Origin: Forficula auricularia
Lineage: Eukaryota; Arthropoda; Insecta; Dermaptera; Forficulidae
DNA length: 64,000 bases
Reading direction: 5' to 3'
Assembly: GCA_024734495.1 (NCBI GenBank)
Contig: JALMQS010000187.1
Coordinates: 6,965,499 to 7,029,498, forward strand
In this document: in pieces, positions 1 to 10,535 of the stretch
Position numbering within the stretch: position 1 is the stretch's first letter
How the letters are laid out: each line of letters opens with the position of its first letter
Made by a program: the position numbers and the translations under genes
The notes under the pieces: generated by a model
The model's input: the letters and a program-made list of their open reading frames with translations, nothing else
Told to the model about the DNA's origin: nothing
Database searches by the model: none

Positions 1-180
1 GAAACCATGAAGAAGGAGGGAAGAATCCCCCGAAACGTCGGTTTGAAAGGAAAGGAGGAAGGATTCAAACAAATTACACCTTATTTGATGTGTTAATTTT
101 TTCTTTCCTCACTACCCCTGGGCTGCCTTCCATTACTTCCAATTAAAAGTTCTACCATCTTTCATCTCTCTCCAGAGAAA
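1..180 (+). repeat. Penelope-type terminal repeat fragment with degenerate hammerhead-like motif
   Basis: Bases 8-45 hold a near copy of the motif at 1976: TGAAGA, a G/C stem (GGAGGG...TCCCCC), then CGAAACGTCGG. The base where the hammerhead core needs C (before TGAAGA) is A, so the motif is mutated. The downstream words (ctgccttcc, then cttccaatt, then ctctcc) recur in the same order at 2050-2115, so this is a dispersed repeat family. The left end lies outside the window. Confidence 0.5.
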
Positions 181-1385
181 ATTTTGTCGCAAATAAATTT
201 AACTTTACGATCGCCTAATATTCCTCGTTTTGTTTCGATTTTTGAGTATCTAATTAAACTTTTTTTTATTATTAAATAATTAAATTAATGATGTTTGCTT
301 TCTTTTTTCGCATATGGTTAGCTTATCGTCTAGTACTCTAACCAATTGCACCAGGATTAGGCTTATAGCTAATGAGATCCCTTCTGGCATAATCATCAGT
401 TAGTGCGCTGGCAGACAAAATGTTAGAGCTACTGGCTACTTGTCATTTCATTAATTTCATATAAAATAATTAACTTCTTAGTATAGTGAGTGACTGGTTA
501 GTTTGGTTGAAATTAGTTTAAGAGATATAGTATTTTCAAATATGAAATTATTCATGTTATTTATTTATTTTTCGATTGAAAATCCTTTGAGGTAATTTTC
601 ACAAAGTGGAATATCTACCTAGCTAATAATTCAATCATCGTTTCTGCAAAAACTTGTGTATAATTGAAGAAAAAAAAAATCATAATCGTAATAGTATCAG
701 TTAATAGCCAATTTTCGAGAATATTACTTTATAAAATTTTTTGAAAATAATTTCTCTATCCAATTTTCTAGCTTGTATATTTTTTATCGATCAAGTTTAG
801 AAGATTTATATTATCAAGTAACCGACTTGCTATAATAAATAATCTGCCAATTATTGATAATAAAATAAAAAAAATTTCTCAACACTTTAATTAACTAAGA
901 TTTGATGGAAAATAAAATAGTGTCAATTATACTTGCACTATATCTTAATAAAATTTTCCTATAAAATGGCGCTATGCGAATTGAAATAAATAGACTTACC
1001 ATTCATTATTACGGTTTAACCAGGACTGTCCCGGTTTGAATGTATTGATCACGTGTCCCGGCCAGTTTATCATTTTGTCCAGGTTATTTGGAAAAAATTG
1101 CCTCGGCAAAGTTAATTATGGACTAAATTGTAATGAATATTTTGAAGCGATTAAAAATAACAAAAAAAAAACAACAAATAAAAACTTATTCAAGACTCTT
1201 CTCTAGTTACAGCCGCAGCAAATAATTCATTTTTTTACATTTTCGTCTGAGTTTTAGTGAAGCCTAAATGAATATTTTCTTTCTATAACGACAGTATCGT
1301 TTGTTCCAATTGCAAAAAAAAGGCTAAAGGCCATTTCTAGAATAATAGAAATTAAGAAATTAATTAATAGTTGCTTCTGACAATG
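181..1385. other. AT-rich non-coding stretch
   Basis: I see no gene, RNA or recognisable mobile-element end here. Reading frames are short and rich in stops, and short A and T runs are frequent. Confidence 0.5.
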
Positions 1386-1671
1386 TTTTTATAAATATTA
1401 TTTTTATTTTTCTCTTTTTAGTGCTATTATTAATAGTGACTTAATATAAGAAGACAGAGAAGATACAAAGAAGTTATGCCTAAACAAACATAAAAAAGGT
1501 CCAATACCAATGAAAAAAAAAATAGGACCAATCGGAAACTAGATTGAACCCAATGCAAAAAATTATCAAAATCAGTTCACAATTGGAGAAGATATCAGGT
1601 AACATAGACACAATCAAAAAAAAAATCAGTCGAATTGAGAACCTCCTCCTTTTTTGAAGTCGGTTAAAAAT
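1386..1671 (+). mobile_element. End of a GAAGTCGGTT-terminal DNA transposon remnant
   Basis: This matches 11999-12415 across its length, including tctctttttagtg, ggaccaatcggaa and the terminal gaacctcctccttttttg followed by gaagtcggttaaaaa. The same end, as TTTTTAACCGACTTCAAAAA in reverse complement, is the inverted terminus of the fold-back at 11.6-12.4 kb. The 75-residue minus-strand reading frame at 1480-1707 lies inside this repeat and is not a gene. Confidence 0.6.
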
Positions 1672-1975
1672 CAAAAACAATTTATTTCTATTATTTAAAA
1701 ATTCCAATAATTTGAGTTAATACTGTGCATTCTCTCTTTAATTAATTACATTTCTTTGTTGCTACACTAATTTCAAGTGGCATTTAACAACTCTCGCAAA
1801 TAATATAATGTTTTCAAATATTTTACATCCATTTCTAATTGAAAGTAAAAATGTAATAAAAATCATTTGCTTTTTTCTATTTGAGATGAAAAAATTTTAT
1901 AATGTTTTCTTGGCATTGTCAAAGGAGACAGGAAGTAATTATGATTTGGACTACTTTCATTGACTTTTCGTTACC

Positions 1976-2012
1976 CTGAAGAAGGAGAGAATAAATCTCC
2001 GAAACGTCGGTT
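1976..2012 (+). ncRNA. Hammerhead ribozyme-like motif (Penelope-associated type)
   Basis: Seen: CTGAAGA (1976-1982, fits core CUGANGA), one extra A, a 5-bp stem II GGAGA/TCTCC (1984-1988 with 1996-2000), then GAAA (2001-2004) and CGTC. ACGT is self-complementary, so stem III could form only between two copies. Known: minimal hammerheads with little or no stem III that work as dimers have been described in Penelope-like retroelements. Inferred: a relic or working motif of that type. The extra A before stem II departs from the classic core, so activity is unproven. Confidence 0.5.
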
Positions 2013-2130
2013 TAACGAATAAATGTAAAATAATAAAACCATTATAGTCTTATTTTTACAACCACTGTGGACTGCCTTCATCAACATCCAATTTCATATT
2101 TATACCAGTCCGTCTCCTAAAGAAAAACGC
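2013..2130 (+). repeat. Continuation of the Penelope-type repeat
   Basis: The sequence after the ribozyme-like motif shares tggactgccttc and the following catccaattt pattern with bases 85-150. A complementary version (ggaaggcagtcca) occurs at 49540-49560 and 55055-55075. Confidence 0.45.
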
Positions 2131-2625
2131 TATCAATAAAAATGTAATATTCTATTAATTAATTAAAATGAAAAAAATAGTAATTGTAATTGACAGATCT
2201 CATTTCTCTCAAAGGGATTTATTGTCTGTCGCCTCAATGTAATTCACATTTCATCTATTTTCTCTTAATTACCTTTGTGAAACCCCGCTTGTTATTGTTA
2301 CTTAAAAGCATGATATATCTGGTTGACGATTCATTGCTGTAAGCCCACATAACATATAATAACAATTAAAGCCACGAACGGGTGAACAAAGCGGTAGAAA
2401 TCATCAAGAGGCTCAATCTGGGCATTCATTCATCCGAGACTAAGTTCGATCCCATGCTTGATTTCCCTCCAAAGCATAAGAATCCCCAGGGATACAACTT
2501 TCAATTCTAACTAGAGTGACTTACTTAATTTCTCAAATTGTTTGCAATTCAATTGACTTTTGAAGAAATAAAAAAACTTGATAAAACTTTTTCTTAAGAA
2601 AATGAAATTCCATTTCATCAAAACA

Positions 2626-2670
<45 letters not shown>

Positions 2671-3239
2671 CTCTCTAATCACATGATTTCCATTTATCTC
2701 TATTTTCATTATAGCAAAGACGTGATTGTAAGATTTTAATTTTAGCTCAAGAAACTATGCCCCAAACATGTTTTAAATAGGATAAACATTAAAAATTTTG
2801 ATGTCTTAATTTTGAAATTTGATTAATTGAAAGAATAATCAGAGAATTTTTAAAATAACATTGCAATCAATAATAGAGCATTTGAAGATTATGTTCTTTT
2901 TTATTAGAAAACGTTTTCTTCAAGGACGTAAAATTTGTATCAAATAATAATAGTCAGGTAATAAATAATAATCAAAAATTTTTGCAATATATTAATTTTC
3001 TCAAATATTATTGCTTGTACTAGCATAGTTAAGATTTCTAAAGAAAACAAGAGATTGTCAATATAGAATCCGAGTTGTAAAGAATGATTTTTATTACCAA
3101 TGTTAGAATGGATGATATCATCCCCTCGAGGGTTTTAGGTTAGTCAATCGCGAATTATTCTTAAAAGATGCTTTGTAGAGATTAATGACTTATTTTCACA
3201 AGATCAAATGCCATGTCACCGGGAACAGCCCATTTAGAA
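2131..3239. other. Non-coding stretch with a poly-A tract
   Basis: There is no supported gene. A pure A run of about 37 bases lies at 2630-2667 and may be an old retroposon tail. Bases 2380-2470 are less AT-rich and contain agttcgatccc, which resembles a tRNA B box, but there is no clear A box or flank to call a SINE. Confidence 0.4.
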
Positions 3240-3412
3240 AGCACATCAGTAAAGTGTTAGTAGGGTTAGTGAGTGAGCCGAGTTTTAGCCGGTAGAAATT
3301 TTATTGTATATGCTACTCAGGATCGAACCCCGGCCTTCCCCTCCAACATCGTCATCATTGATGCCGAAGCGGGGCCAGCGCGTTAGCCAGCTCGGCTATT
3401 CCGACTCCCAAA
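3240..3412 (-). mobile_element. tRNA-derived SINE
   Basis: On the minus strand an A-box-like TAGCCGAGCTGGCTAACGCG (3380-3399) is followed about 50 bases later by a perfect B box GGGGTTCGATCC (3320-3331). This is the internal RNA polymerase III promoter of a long-variable-arm (Ser/Leu-like) tRNA. The T stem is not fully paired and no clean acceptor stem closes it, so it is read as a SINE head, not a functional tRNA gene. The tail continues leftward into AT-rich sequence. Confidence 0.55.
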
Positions 3413-3592
3413 TGCCACGTTCGTATCTATAAAAAAATAAAACAGTGGAAACATTTCTGCAATAGGCGAAAAAGTTTGGCATTGTAACCTCATGGATGAA
3501 AACAAAAAATAAACTCTTGTCTGCATTTAACAAAATCATTTTTTAACCATAATCTGAAGGAAGGTATATAGATGACCTTATTGATTTCTCTG

Positions 3593-3632
3593 TATGAAAG
3601 ATAAATCAATGAGGTTGTCCTCTGCTTGATGT
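3593..3632 (+). repeat. Copy of a recurrent ~35-bp motif
   Basis: Contains atcaatgaggttgtcctctg followed by cttgatg. Similar copies occur at 18112, 41107, 42480 (minus) and 54014 (minus, diverged). Confidence 0.5.
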
Positions 3633-3639
3633 AAGTGTA

Positions 3640-5480
3640 TTTATATATACTTACATATTTTTAATAATTTTCTTAATCGTAACTTATGTTATTAATTTTT
3701 ATTTTCTTCCATTTGTTCTTTCCTGAAAATCTTAAAGTACTAACTATACTTATTTTGATGGAGCCAGGGTGAACAGATCTTAATTGTGATGTTGATGACG
3801 ATGAAGAAGGATCCAAACTATTAGATGGACATCTTTATGTTACTTTGAATAATTTTAAAACCTTGCAATGTCAAAATACTTCAGTGTCACCCTCATGGGG
3901 TAAACATTTTTGGATCTTCCCTGAAAAGGTTTAATGTAACTATATATATGTCTGAAATACATGTTGAGGATTTTTTACATTCTTTGATAATAATGATCAA
4001 AAATTATAAAAATATCATTAATTTTGGAGAACACTTTATTGTCCTTAAAGAAGTAATAATATATATCTTTTCATTGCGTTCTTAGCTTGAACTATCCAGT
4101 GGCACTCTCAAATAAATGCGGTCAAGTTTTGTAATTAATTTAAATTGAAAATATCTCCCATTAAAACAAAATTTGCTAATGTATTCCATTCTGTTTTAAA
4201 TAATATATTATATTATTGATCCTCAATAAATTATTTTTAATTAATGTTTAATGTTTAATAATTCAAAAGAACGGTCCAGCTGCGATTGAATTCATTTTCA
4301 AACACATAAATATAATAAATGCTGACACGAATAATTCATCTGAGCGGTACAGTGAAATTTGAATCCACTATTTCTTTCCATTTAAAAATCAAACAGATCC
4401 TATACTATTACCATATAATATGAACCAAATTCCATTGGGTTACATTTTTAAAATATATATTACATAATATCCAAGTGCTATTGAATTTATTTTCATACAT
4501 TCTAAATATAAGTTCAAATATATTGCAGCTGAATAGATACAAATGGGTTTTTAAAAAATTTGAAAATTTTTCTATTTTGAGGCTATAGAGGTTTTTTTTT
4601 GTGGCGTTTCTCAAAAATAAATGAACCAAATGTTTTTATTTATATTTTTTTATTTTTAATTGTGCCGATTCAAGAAGATTCGCCCCAAAAAGTGCGACCT
4701 CTACTCTCGGGAGCGGACCCCTCCATTAGAAAAAGAAGGATTTTTCAGGGATTAGGTCTGAGTTGAAGATACCTGTAGATGATGGTCTTCAAAGATTGAA
4801 GGTTATATTTCGTTGGAAAGAGTTAGGCGGGAAAAGAGTTACAACCTCTAGAAGTCACAGGGACAAACGGGTTGGCAAGTCTAAAACTGTTTTCAAAGGA
4901 TCAATATAATATTATGACAGAGTTGACACGTGTTTAAATTAGCTATATATATATATATATATATATTCATTCGAATTAGAAGCCGAAACGTTGTGAAACT
5001 TTATATTTTCAGCAATCTTGTCCCAGTTCAAAAGAACTCTTCAACTCATTTTGTATTTTGATTTACGATTTAAATCGATTGATTGTTAGAATTTAGTTAC
5101 CTTTTAAACGGAAAAAAACCTACAAAAGAAGAAAGAAGTTTTCTGTTTAACGATTGTTTTTATTTGTTCGTTTATTTTCATTTGATAATGGATTTGGAAT
5201 GAGCACAGAAACAAATAAAACATGTAAAAAAGGAAAGTGGAAAATTAACCACCATGATAAATAAGTTGTAGAAAGAGAATTAATAGAAACAATTCGTGTT
5301 TTTACTTTATGATTAATATCTTTAAAAAAATAATTTGCCGAGTGTTGAATGCGGCCATTAAAAATTGATGGGGCTACTATAGACAAATGTTCTGTGTTGT
5401 CACAATAGCCCCCTTGCATTTGCAACTTTGTTATTTCCATTACAAGTTTCTTTATGTAGTAGTAATGGAAATCTTGGTAC
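3640..5480. other. Non-coding AT-rich stretch with dispersed-repeat fragments
   Basis: There is no supported gene. Bases 4795-4905 share phrases such as acctctagaagtcac with 61150-61240, so they are a dispersed repeat. A (TA)n run lies near 4945-4966, followed by gccgaaacgttg (about 4981-4993), which resembles the 3' half of the hammerhead-like motif without a recognisable 5' half. Confidence 0.4.
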
Positions 5481-5482
5481 GA

Positions 5483-6018
5483 ATATATCACTAGCGGGTG
5501 GTAACATTTCAACCAGAGGTTTCTGTCCAAAATATAATCATTCAATTTTTAAAATTTTATTTTATTTTTCGATTGAGAAAGTTCGAAACGAACTAAAGAG
5601 AGGATAGTTTTAAATTTGTTGAATTAAATAAAATTACATTGGGACACCGATTATTTACAACATAGTATACCTAATCTTTTGAAATATAGCGTAAGTTTTA
5701 AATTCCTCGGTATGTCTGCTGAAATAAAGAAACCCTATCGTCAACACATAAGCGAACCCTATCATACAGCTTTCTAAGATTCTCACCCATATGAGCCCAC
5801 TAGGATCATACTATATGACTTGCACTATCTGTTTCCAAATGAAATACTTTTGAAAATATAGAAATCACACACACACTCACTTTTTTGTAAAATTCATCGA
5901 TAAACACAGAATTTTGCGTTATTTTTCAAATTTAACATTAAATTTTTTTGTAAACGGTAACAATACTCTTGACGTTTCGAAATTTTGCGCAGGATCCACA
6001 GTGGACCGCACGTCACTG
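5483..6018 (+). mobile_element. Degraded copy of the CAGTGGCGG hAT-like element
   Basis: The left part (caaccagaggtttctgtcc) and the right part (gcgttatttttcaaatttaa, then ccgcacgtcactg) match the ends of the better copies at 18333-19146 and 41199-42031. The first bases of the left terminus are altered, and about 300 bases near 5580-5880 do not match, suggesting an insertion. Confidence 0.5.
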
Positions 6019-6456
6019 ATATATATTTATATTGTGTCAAAATTAAAATAAATATTTCTAGAGCCAAATAGAATTTAAATTGAATAGTTTCTTCGGGCAA
6101 TCTCTCCAGTGTTCAGGCTCTCTCGGCTACATACGGCCACCACCATAAGCCCATTATTATAGTAAAGAATCGATATTATATTATTATATATCAAGAAGAT
6201 GTATCCCGTGACCAAAAGTGGGTACTCATCTATCAAGATAGTCCTCTATTAACCCTTATATAAAGGTATACATGGGGATTCACTACCAGTATAAAGAAAT
6301 CTGAGATTTTGTTGGGGGCAGGGTCACTTTAAGCAAAAAATATTAATTACGGCTTTTTAGAATTTTATTTAAAAACACTCGTATGTACATTATTACTGAA
6401 GGAGACAATAAAAGAGTGTGTCTTCTGCTGGAATTATAAATTTTATTTATTTATAA

Positions 6457-6498
6457 CGAGACTATAGTTTCGAGGGCTTTGCCCTCTTCATCAGTCTA
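6457..6498 (-). ncRNA. Hammerhead ribozyme-like motif, left arm of fold-back
   Basis: Mirror copy of the motif at 6603-6645, read on the minus strand: CTGATGA (6488-6494 in reverse complement), extra A, GAGGGC-AAA-GCCCTC stem II, GAAAC, TATA, GTC. It lies inside the fold-back arm. Confidence 0.55.
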
Positions 6499-6602
6499 TT
6501 ACAATGTATTCACAGGAATTAATTTATGAATGAAAGGTTAACATCTTTCATGTGGTTCTTCAACCTTTCATTCATAAATTAATTCCTGTGAATACATTGT
6601 AA

Positions 6603-6645
6603 TAGACTGATGAAGAGGGCAAAGCCCTCGAAACTATAGTCTCGT
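6603..6645 (+). ncRNA. Hammerhead ribozyme-like motif, right arm of fold-back
   Basis: Seen: CTGATGA at 6607-6613, one extra A, a 6-bp stem II GAGGGC/GCCCTC (6615-6620 with 6624-6629) closed by AAA, GAAA at 6630-6633, then AC-TATA-GT forming a 2-bp stem III, and C at 6641 as the expected cleavage base of a GUC triplet. Pairing of the two strands of stem I is weak (about 2 bp visible). Known: Penelope-like elements carry minimal hammerheads of this form. Of all the motifs in the window, this pair matches the consensus best. Confidence 0.6.
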
Positions 6646-6879
6646 TATAAATAAATAAAATTTATAATTCCAGCAGAAGACACACTCTTTTATTGTCTCC
6701 TTCAATATATAAAAATTCTGCTACTCTCGGCAAAAACTTTCAATTTAGTACATTATTACATTTAATATATCTATTTAACTATAGAAATAAGCTGACGTGT
6801 TCTGATGTGGACTTCCACTTGACTTTACCATACAACCTAGCCCCTCCCTTATATTTAATATTTAATAAAATTATTTATA

Positions 6880-7605
6880 ATCATGTAGGGGGGTTGTTTT
6901 TGCATTTTTAAACTCCTGGGGGCCCACTGATTATGTATACAAAATTTGGTTGAGTTTGGTACAAGAGCCTATATTTTCATTTTTTGACCATACACCCCCC
7001 CCCCTTTTTGGGCGGTTAGTTTTTGCATTTTTAAACTTCTGGGGGTCCACTGATTAGGTTTACAAAATTTGGTTGAGTTTGGTAAATGGTCAAGATTTTA
7101 ATTTTTTGACCCTACCCCCCCCCCCTATTTTGGGTGGTTAGTTTTTGTATTTTTAGACATTTTTATACAAAATTTGGTTGAGTTTGCTCAAATGGCTTAG
7201 ATTTTTAATTTTTAACCCCTCCTCCACCCCCCTGATTTTGGGTCGATATGCACCAAAATCTAATCAGCTCTTGATCTCAATAGACCAAAACTACGTGTGA
7301 AATTTGGTTTCGATATTCAAACTAGTTTTTGAGCTAGCTCGTCCACAAAAATTTGGTAACGCACAGACTAACTAACAGACAGACTAACAGACATTTTGAC
7401 AAAACAATTATTATCTCGAAAAATATAATTTTTTCGATGTTCACTTATTAGACCTTTTTTGTAGAGCGAAATGCCCTGGTTTCGCTCAATTTTTTTAATC
7501 AAAATAGTTTCAGCCGTTTTTCAGATATTTTGAAAAAAAGAAGGAAAAACTACTTTTTTCATGCTCGATTACAATACTTGACCATACCCTGTATGGTAAG
7601 TAAAA
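6880..7605 (+). repeat. Dispersed repeat with palindromic 3' end (family A), copy 1
   Basis: Starts with ~115-bp internal sub-repeats around tttgcatttttaaac and caaaatttggttgagttt, each with C-rich runs. A conserved body follows (gagctagctcgtccacaaa, acagacattttgacaaaaca), and it ends in ACTTGACCATACCCTGTATGG then taagtaaaa. Other copies: 19600-20115, 43290-43385, 44375-45055 (minus), 62290-62868 and partial 14280-14480 (minus). No coding sequence was recognised, and the transposon class is unknown. Confidence 0.6.
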
Positions 7606-7904
7606 ACAGAACATAACACCCATGGGTTTACCTAATATAGACTTCGTTCACAATTTTGAAATAAATACGCGCGATTAGTTGTCCCAAATAATTGATTCTG
7701 CAAATCGAATTCACAATAACAAAATGATGATAGAGATAATAGCTCTTATTTAAAAAGAATGTCGTCTCTTGAATTCCCTTCCCCTCGAAAATAAAATCTG
7801 TATGCTCTTCTCAAGAGTAATAAACACATCTAAATATCTAAATTAAATTAAATTAGAGAATAAAGAAAAAATGTATTATATATATATATATATAAAAGTA
7901 TCTT

Positions 7905-7970
7905 CCTGGATTCGAACGCGAGACCTCACTGTGTGACCGACGCATTGCACTATCGACTAAGGACCATAGA
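7905..7970 (-). mobile_element. tRNA-derived SINE head
   Basis: On the minus strand, an A-box-like CTTAGTCGATAGTGCAATG (7942-7960) and a B box GCGTTCGAATCC (7908-7919) are spaced as in a tRNA. A (TA)n run at 7873-7894 lies just beyond the B box, where the SINE body would be. It is not a clean cloverleaf. Confidence 0.5.
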
Positions 7971-8514
7971 TAAAAGATACATAGTGGCTAAGCACTAACC
8001 TACAGATCCAAGACTAAAGTTGATGCCTAATGTCGTCTAATATATGAAGGTGGAATTTCATTATTTTTAATTCTTTCAAAATTCTGGCTACCGGGTTCAA
8101 ATTCCGGTAGATCCTTTTATCTATACTGCAATTTTCACTTATTAAATTTAATTTATAAATTGTCTTTGGACGAGACCTTTTTCAAATTATGTCCCAAGGG
8201 CTTAAGAAAAAATAATTTTCGAAATTTTGGTCACTTGATAATTGTAAGGTGTTTAAATATAATTAAAATAAAAGTGAATTTTAAATAAACGAATTTTTTT
8301 ATACGTATATATACAAAATGAAATGTTACATGACCTCAGTGATTTTGTCGGCAAGCCCCTAAAGGAGAGAAAATGAGAAAACAGCCTAAGTTTTTGATTT
8401 TTTTTTTTGTAATATTATTATTTGTGTGACAAAAATTCCTCAAATGTAGTAAATTAAATAGACTATCTTGTGGAGTGTGTGGGGGGGGGGGGGGCAAAAT
8501 GTATCCCTTTCTTT

Positions 8515-8620
8515 TAATCGGTTAGAGCTGGTGGTGTTTCACAATAAGACCATCTCCAACCTATTAAAATTTAAAAAATGTTTCACTATAAACCCACGTT
8601 CCCTAAGTTTTATTTATATC
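8515..8620 (-). repeat. Dispersed repeat shared with 20265-20380
   Basis: Words such as gagctggtggtgtttcaca and cactataaacccacgttccc are the reverse complement of parts of 20265-20380. A G run of about 14 bases precedes it near 8481. Confidence 0.45.
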
Positions 8621-8849
8621 CCTTTTTGTCACCCGTAAATCGAATCCTAGCGAGATCCAAGTGTTTATTTATCTTTTCAGCGAGAGCTAGCAGAAACTTA
8701 CAGAACTAACTGTTTCTCTATTTCTATCCAGGAATGGTTAATAAATTCTATGATTAAGTAAAAGAGCAATTTTCTGGCCAAGTATTTCTCTCAGATGGTT
8801 ATTTAATTTAATTTAAATGATGCTTTAAATAATAGGCACCCCGGGAAGC

Positions 8850-9190
8850 GGACATAAAATAAATCCTGGCAATGTTGGTCCAAACTGGTGCTGCATGGTT
8901 TGAATCATGGGTGGACCATTTGCCCATTTCCTCATTTCGCATAGCGCCCCTCATATGTGCAGATCTGAAGGTGGGAGGGATGCCACGAATAACTTGTCTA
9001 TAATTACAGCATCGATAAATTACCATAGGGTCATTTTGTACGCCGGTTTGACCTATTCTAATATAAATAAACAACCCAAGCGACACGGCGCGGCGTGCCT
9101 TGGTAAAAAGGCCATTCCATCATGTTCGATTAATCAGGACAATGTCATCGCTTTTTCTCGCTTCCTCGCTCCAAGTTCCCATCGATATTA
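8850..9190. other. Non-repetitive, GC-elevated island
   Basis: About 340 bases are clearly less AT-rich and more complex than their surroundings and do not recur in the window. Short frames exist on both strands (8907-9191 plus, 8808-9086 minus), but neither resembles a known protein or has splice context. It could be an exon piece of an untranslated region, a conserved enhancer or a single-copy relic; the sequence alone does not decide. Confidence 0.35.
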
Positions 9191-9355
9191 ACAAACAATT
9201 TAGAAACGTTGAATTTTAAATTTAAAGAAAAGTGTCACTTCAATCATTTGTTTCTATTTTCGCTTATTTATCAGTACAAATAACATATAATCTATTTATT
9301 AGAGGCTTGTAAATGTTGTTTATTTTCTAGGCGCGAAAATAAAAATTTCCCAGAC

Positions 9356-9640
9356 ATTCTCTTTGGTTCGAATACCCTGAAGATGTGTGACAGTCTGTCC
9401 ATAGTGGGCGTCTCAGTCACTTCTGACCTGTCTTGGAATGAACACATTTTCCCGTCCTCAATCTTTCCCAACACTTACAATCTTCAAACCTTCAAAATCC
9501 GGGTGCATAAACACCTACGCCTCCACCCTTTCACTTGATCAACTTTCCCTTCTCTTCGGTAATGCAAAGGTCTTTCGAGATCCATAAGGGCTGCAACTTA
9601 CTTGTGCATCCCTTCTTGCATTCGATTGCATTTAAAAAAA
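9356..9640 (+). pseudogene. 3' fragment of a CR1/L2-like LINE with internal deletion
   Basis: One frame, 9356-9538, reads as two pieces of a reverse-transcriptase C-terminus: a segment ending TSDLSWNEHI, joined directly to the terminal segment FPNTYNLQTFKIRVHKHLR and then a stop. The second segment matches the LINE pieces at 50.4 and 55.9 kb. The ~150 residues that normally separate the two are missing. The 3' tail cttgcattcgattgcatt plus an A run is the same as in the other copies. Confidence 0.65.
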
Positions 9641-9714
9641 AAATGATGAAATATTAGGTGTATGAATTTTTTTTAAAAATACTAAAAAAAAAATTATTTG
9701 CTATACATATATGG

Positions 9715-9850
9715 TAGTCTGATGTGTATTTTTTGGACTCACTTTATTTCTAATCCTTAAACGCTCTTCTTTTAAGTTAATTTAGTTGTAGAAAAAAGAT
9801 GGTGTTTATTTTATTTTATACGTTTTTTTTTTTAATTTAAGGAATCTTCT
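9715..9850 (+). repeat. Direct repeat of 12545-12680
   Basis: Both stretches share tattttttggactcacttt, ttaatttagttgtagaaaaa and the following AT tract, with small differences. The flanking gaggcttgtaaatg also recurs (9301 and 12492), suggesting the same repeat was split by the LINE fragment in this copy. Confidence 0.5.
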
Positions 9851-9851
9851 A

Positions 9852-10500
9852 GATCAGGGCTGTCCAACGCATGCGGCCCAGCACTGCAATGAGTGTGACC
9901 CAACATAAAGTCATACAATTCCTTAAAACATTGAGATTTACCATATATGTAGAGATATATATTTATTCCCTTTTTCGATATATGAATGTATACATTTATA
10001 CAATACGTGAAGATTTTTTCAAGAATAAAATTCACTAAAAGCAAAATTATAAGCTCAACTATATAAGATAAAAAAATAATGAACTTTCTAATATTTAAAA
10101 ATTCTTCTTATTCTCATATTTTCATTTTCTAAAATATTTATTATTTTTGTAATTTATCATATATGCTACGACACTAACCAAGTCTATAGTTATCATTCTA
10201 GTACAAGAGCAGACAAGAAATTGGAGTTTTCTAGAACAATCAAAATTTATTGATAATTTCTCTATTGGACTAAAACTTGTCAGGACTTGTCTTTTAGATC
10301 TTTGTACGTTCTTACATGTCAATAGATAATGGACAGTCAGGGACTATTACATCTGTGACCCTTTTAAAAAATAAATTATCATTCCTCATATGCTTCTTTA
10401 ATCACATTCGATTTGAACCAGGGCTGTCCAACCCGTGGCCCAATATAAAGTCATAAAATTCCTTAAAACATTGAGATTTATATGTAGATAGGTACTGGAA
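9852..10500. mobile_element. Paired hAT-type ends (CAGGGCTGTCCAA)
   Basis: CAGGGCTGTCCAACGCATG at about 9855 and CAGGGCTGTCCAACCCGTG at about 10421 are followed by the same words (aaagtcat, then attccttaaaacattgagat). CAGGG plus a GTCCAA word is typical of hAT-superfamily termini. Both are in the same orientation, so they are two left ends of related elements. No matching right end was found. Confidence 0.45.
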
Positions 10501-10535
10501 AACATAAAATTGAATATTGTCTCTTTATTAGAATT

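Larger units (their letters stand above)
6397..6707. mobile_element. 310-bp fold-back element with opposed hammerhead-like motifs
   Basis: The left arm (ggagacaataaaagagtgtg from about 6401) is repeated in reverse complement by the right arm ending cacactcttttattgtctcc near 6703. The arms pair nearly perfectly around a centre near 6550. Each arm contains one hammerhead-like motif, on opposite strands. The same termini flank a shorter fold-back at 42137-42253. Confidence 0.75.

Noticed and set aside
3314..3412. Functional tRNA gene (Ser/Leu-like)
   Set aside because: A and B boxes are good but the T stem and acceptor stem do not pair properly, and the sequence runs on into a SINE-like tail.
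3593..3632. Spliced-leader RNA gene for the recurrent ~35-bp motif
   Set aside because: No GT donor follows the motif at a constant position, no Sm site is visible, and copies occur at transposon ends.
8808..9191. Overlapping frames on both strands as small genes
   Set aside because: Neither has a recognisable motif, and the two compete for the same DNA. Recorded only as a unique island.
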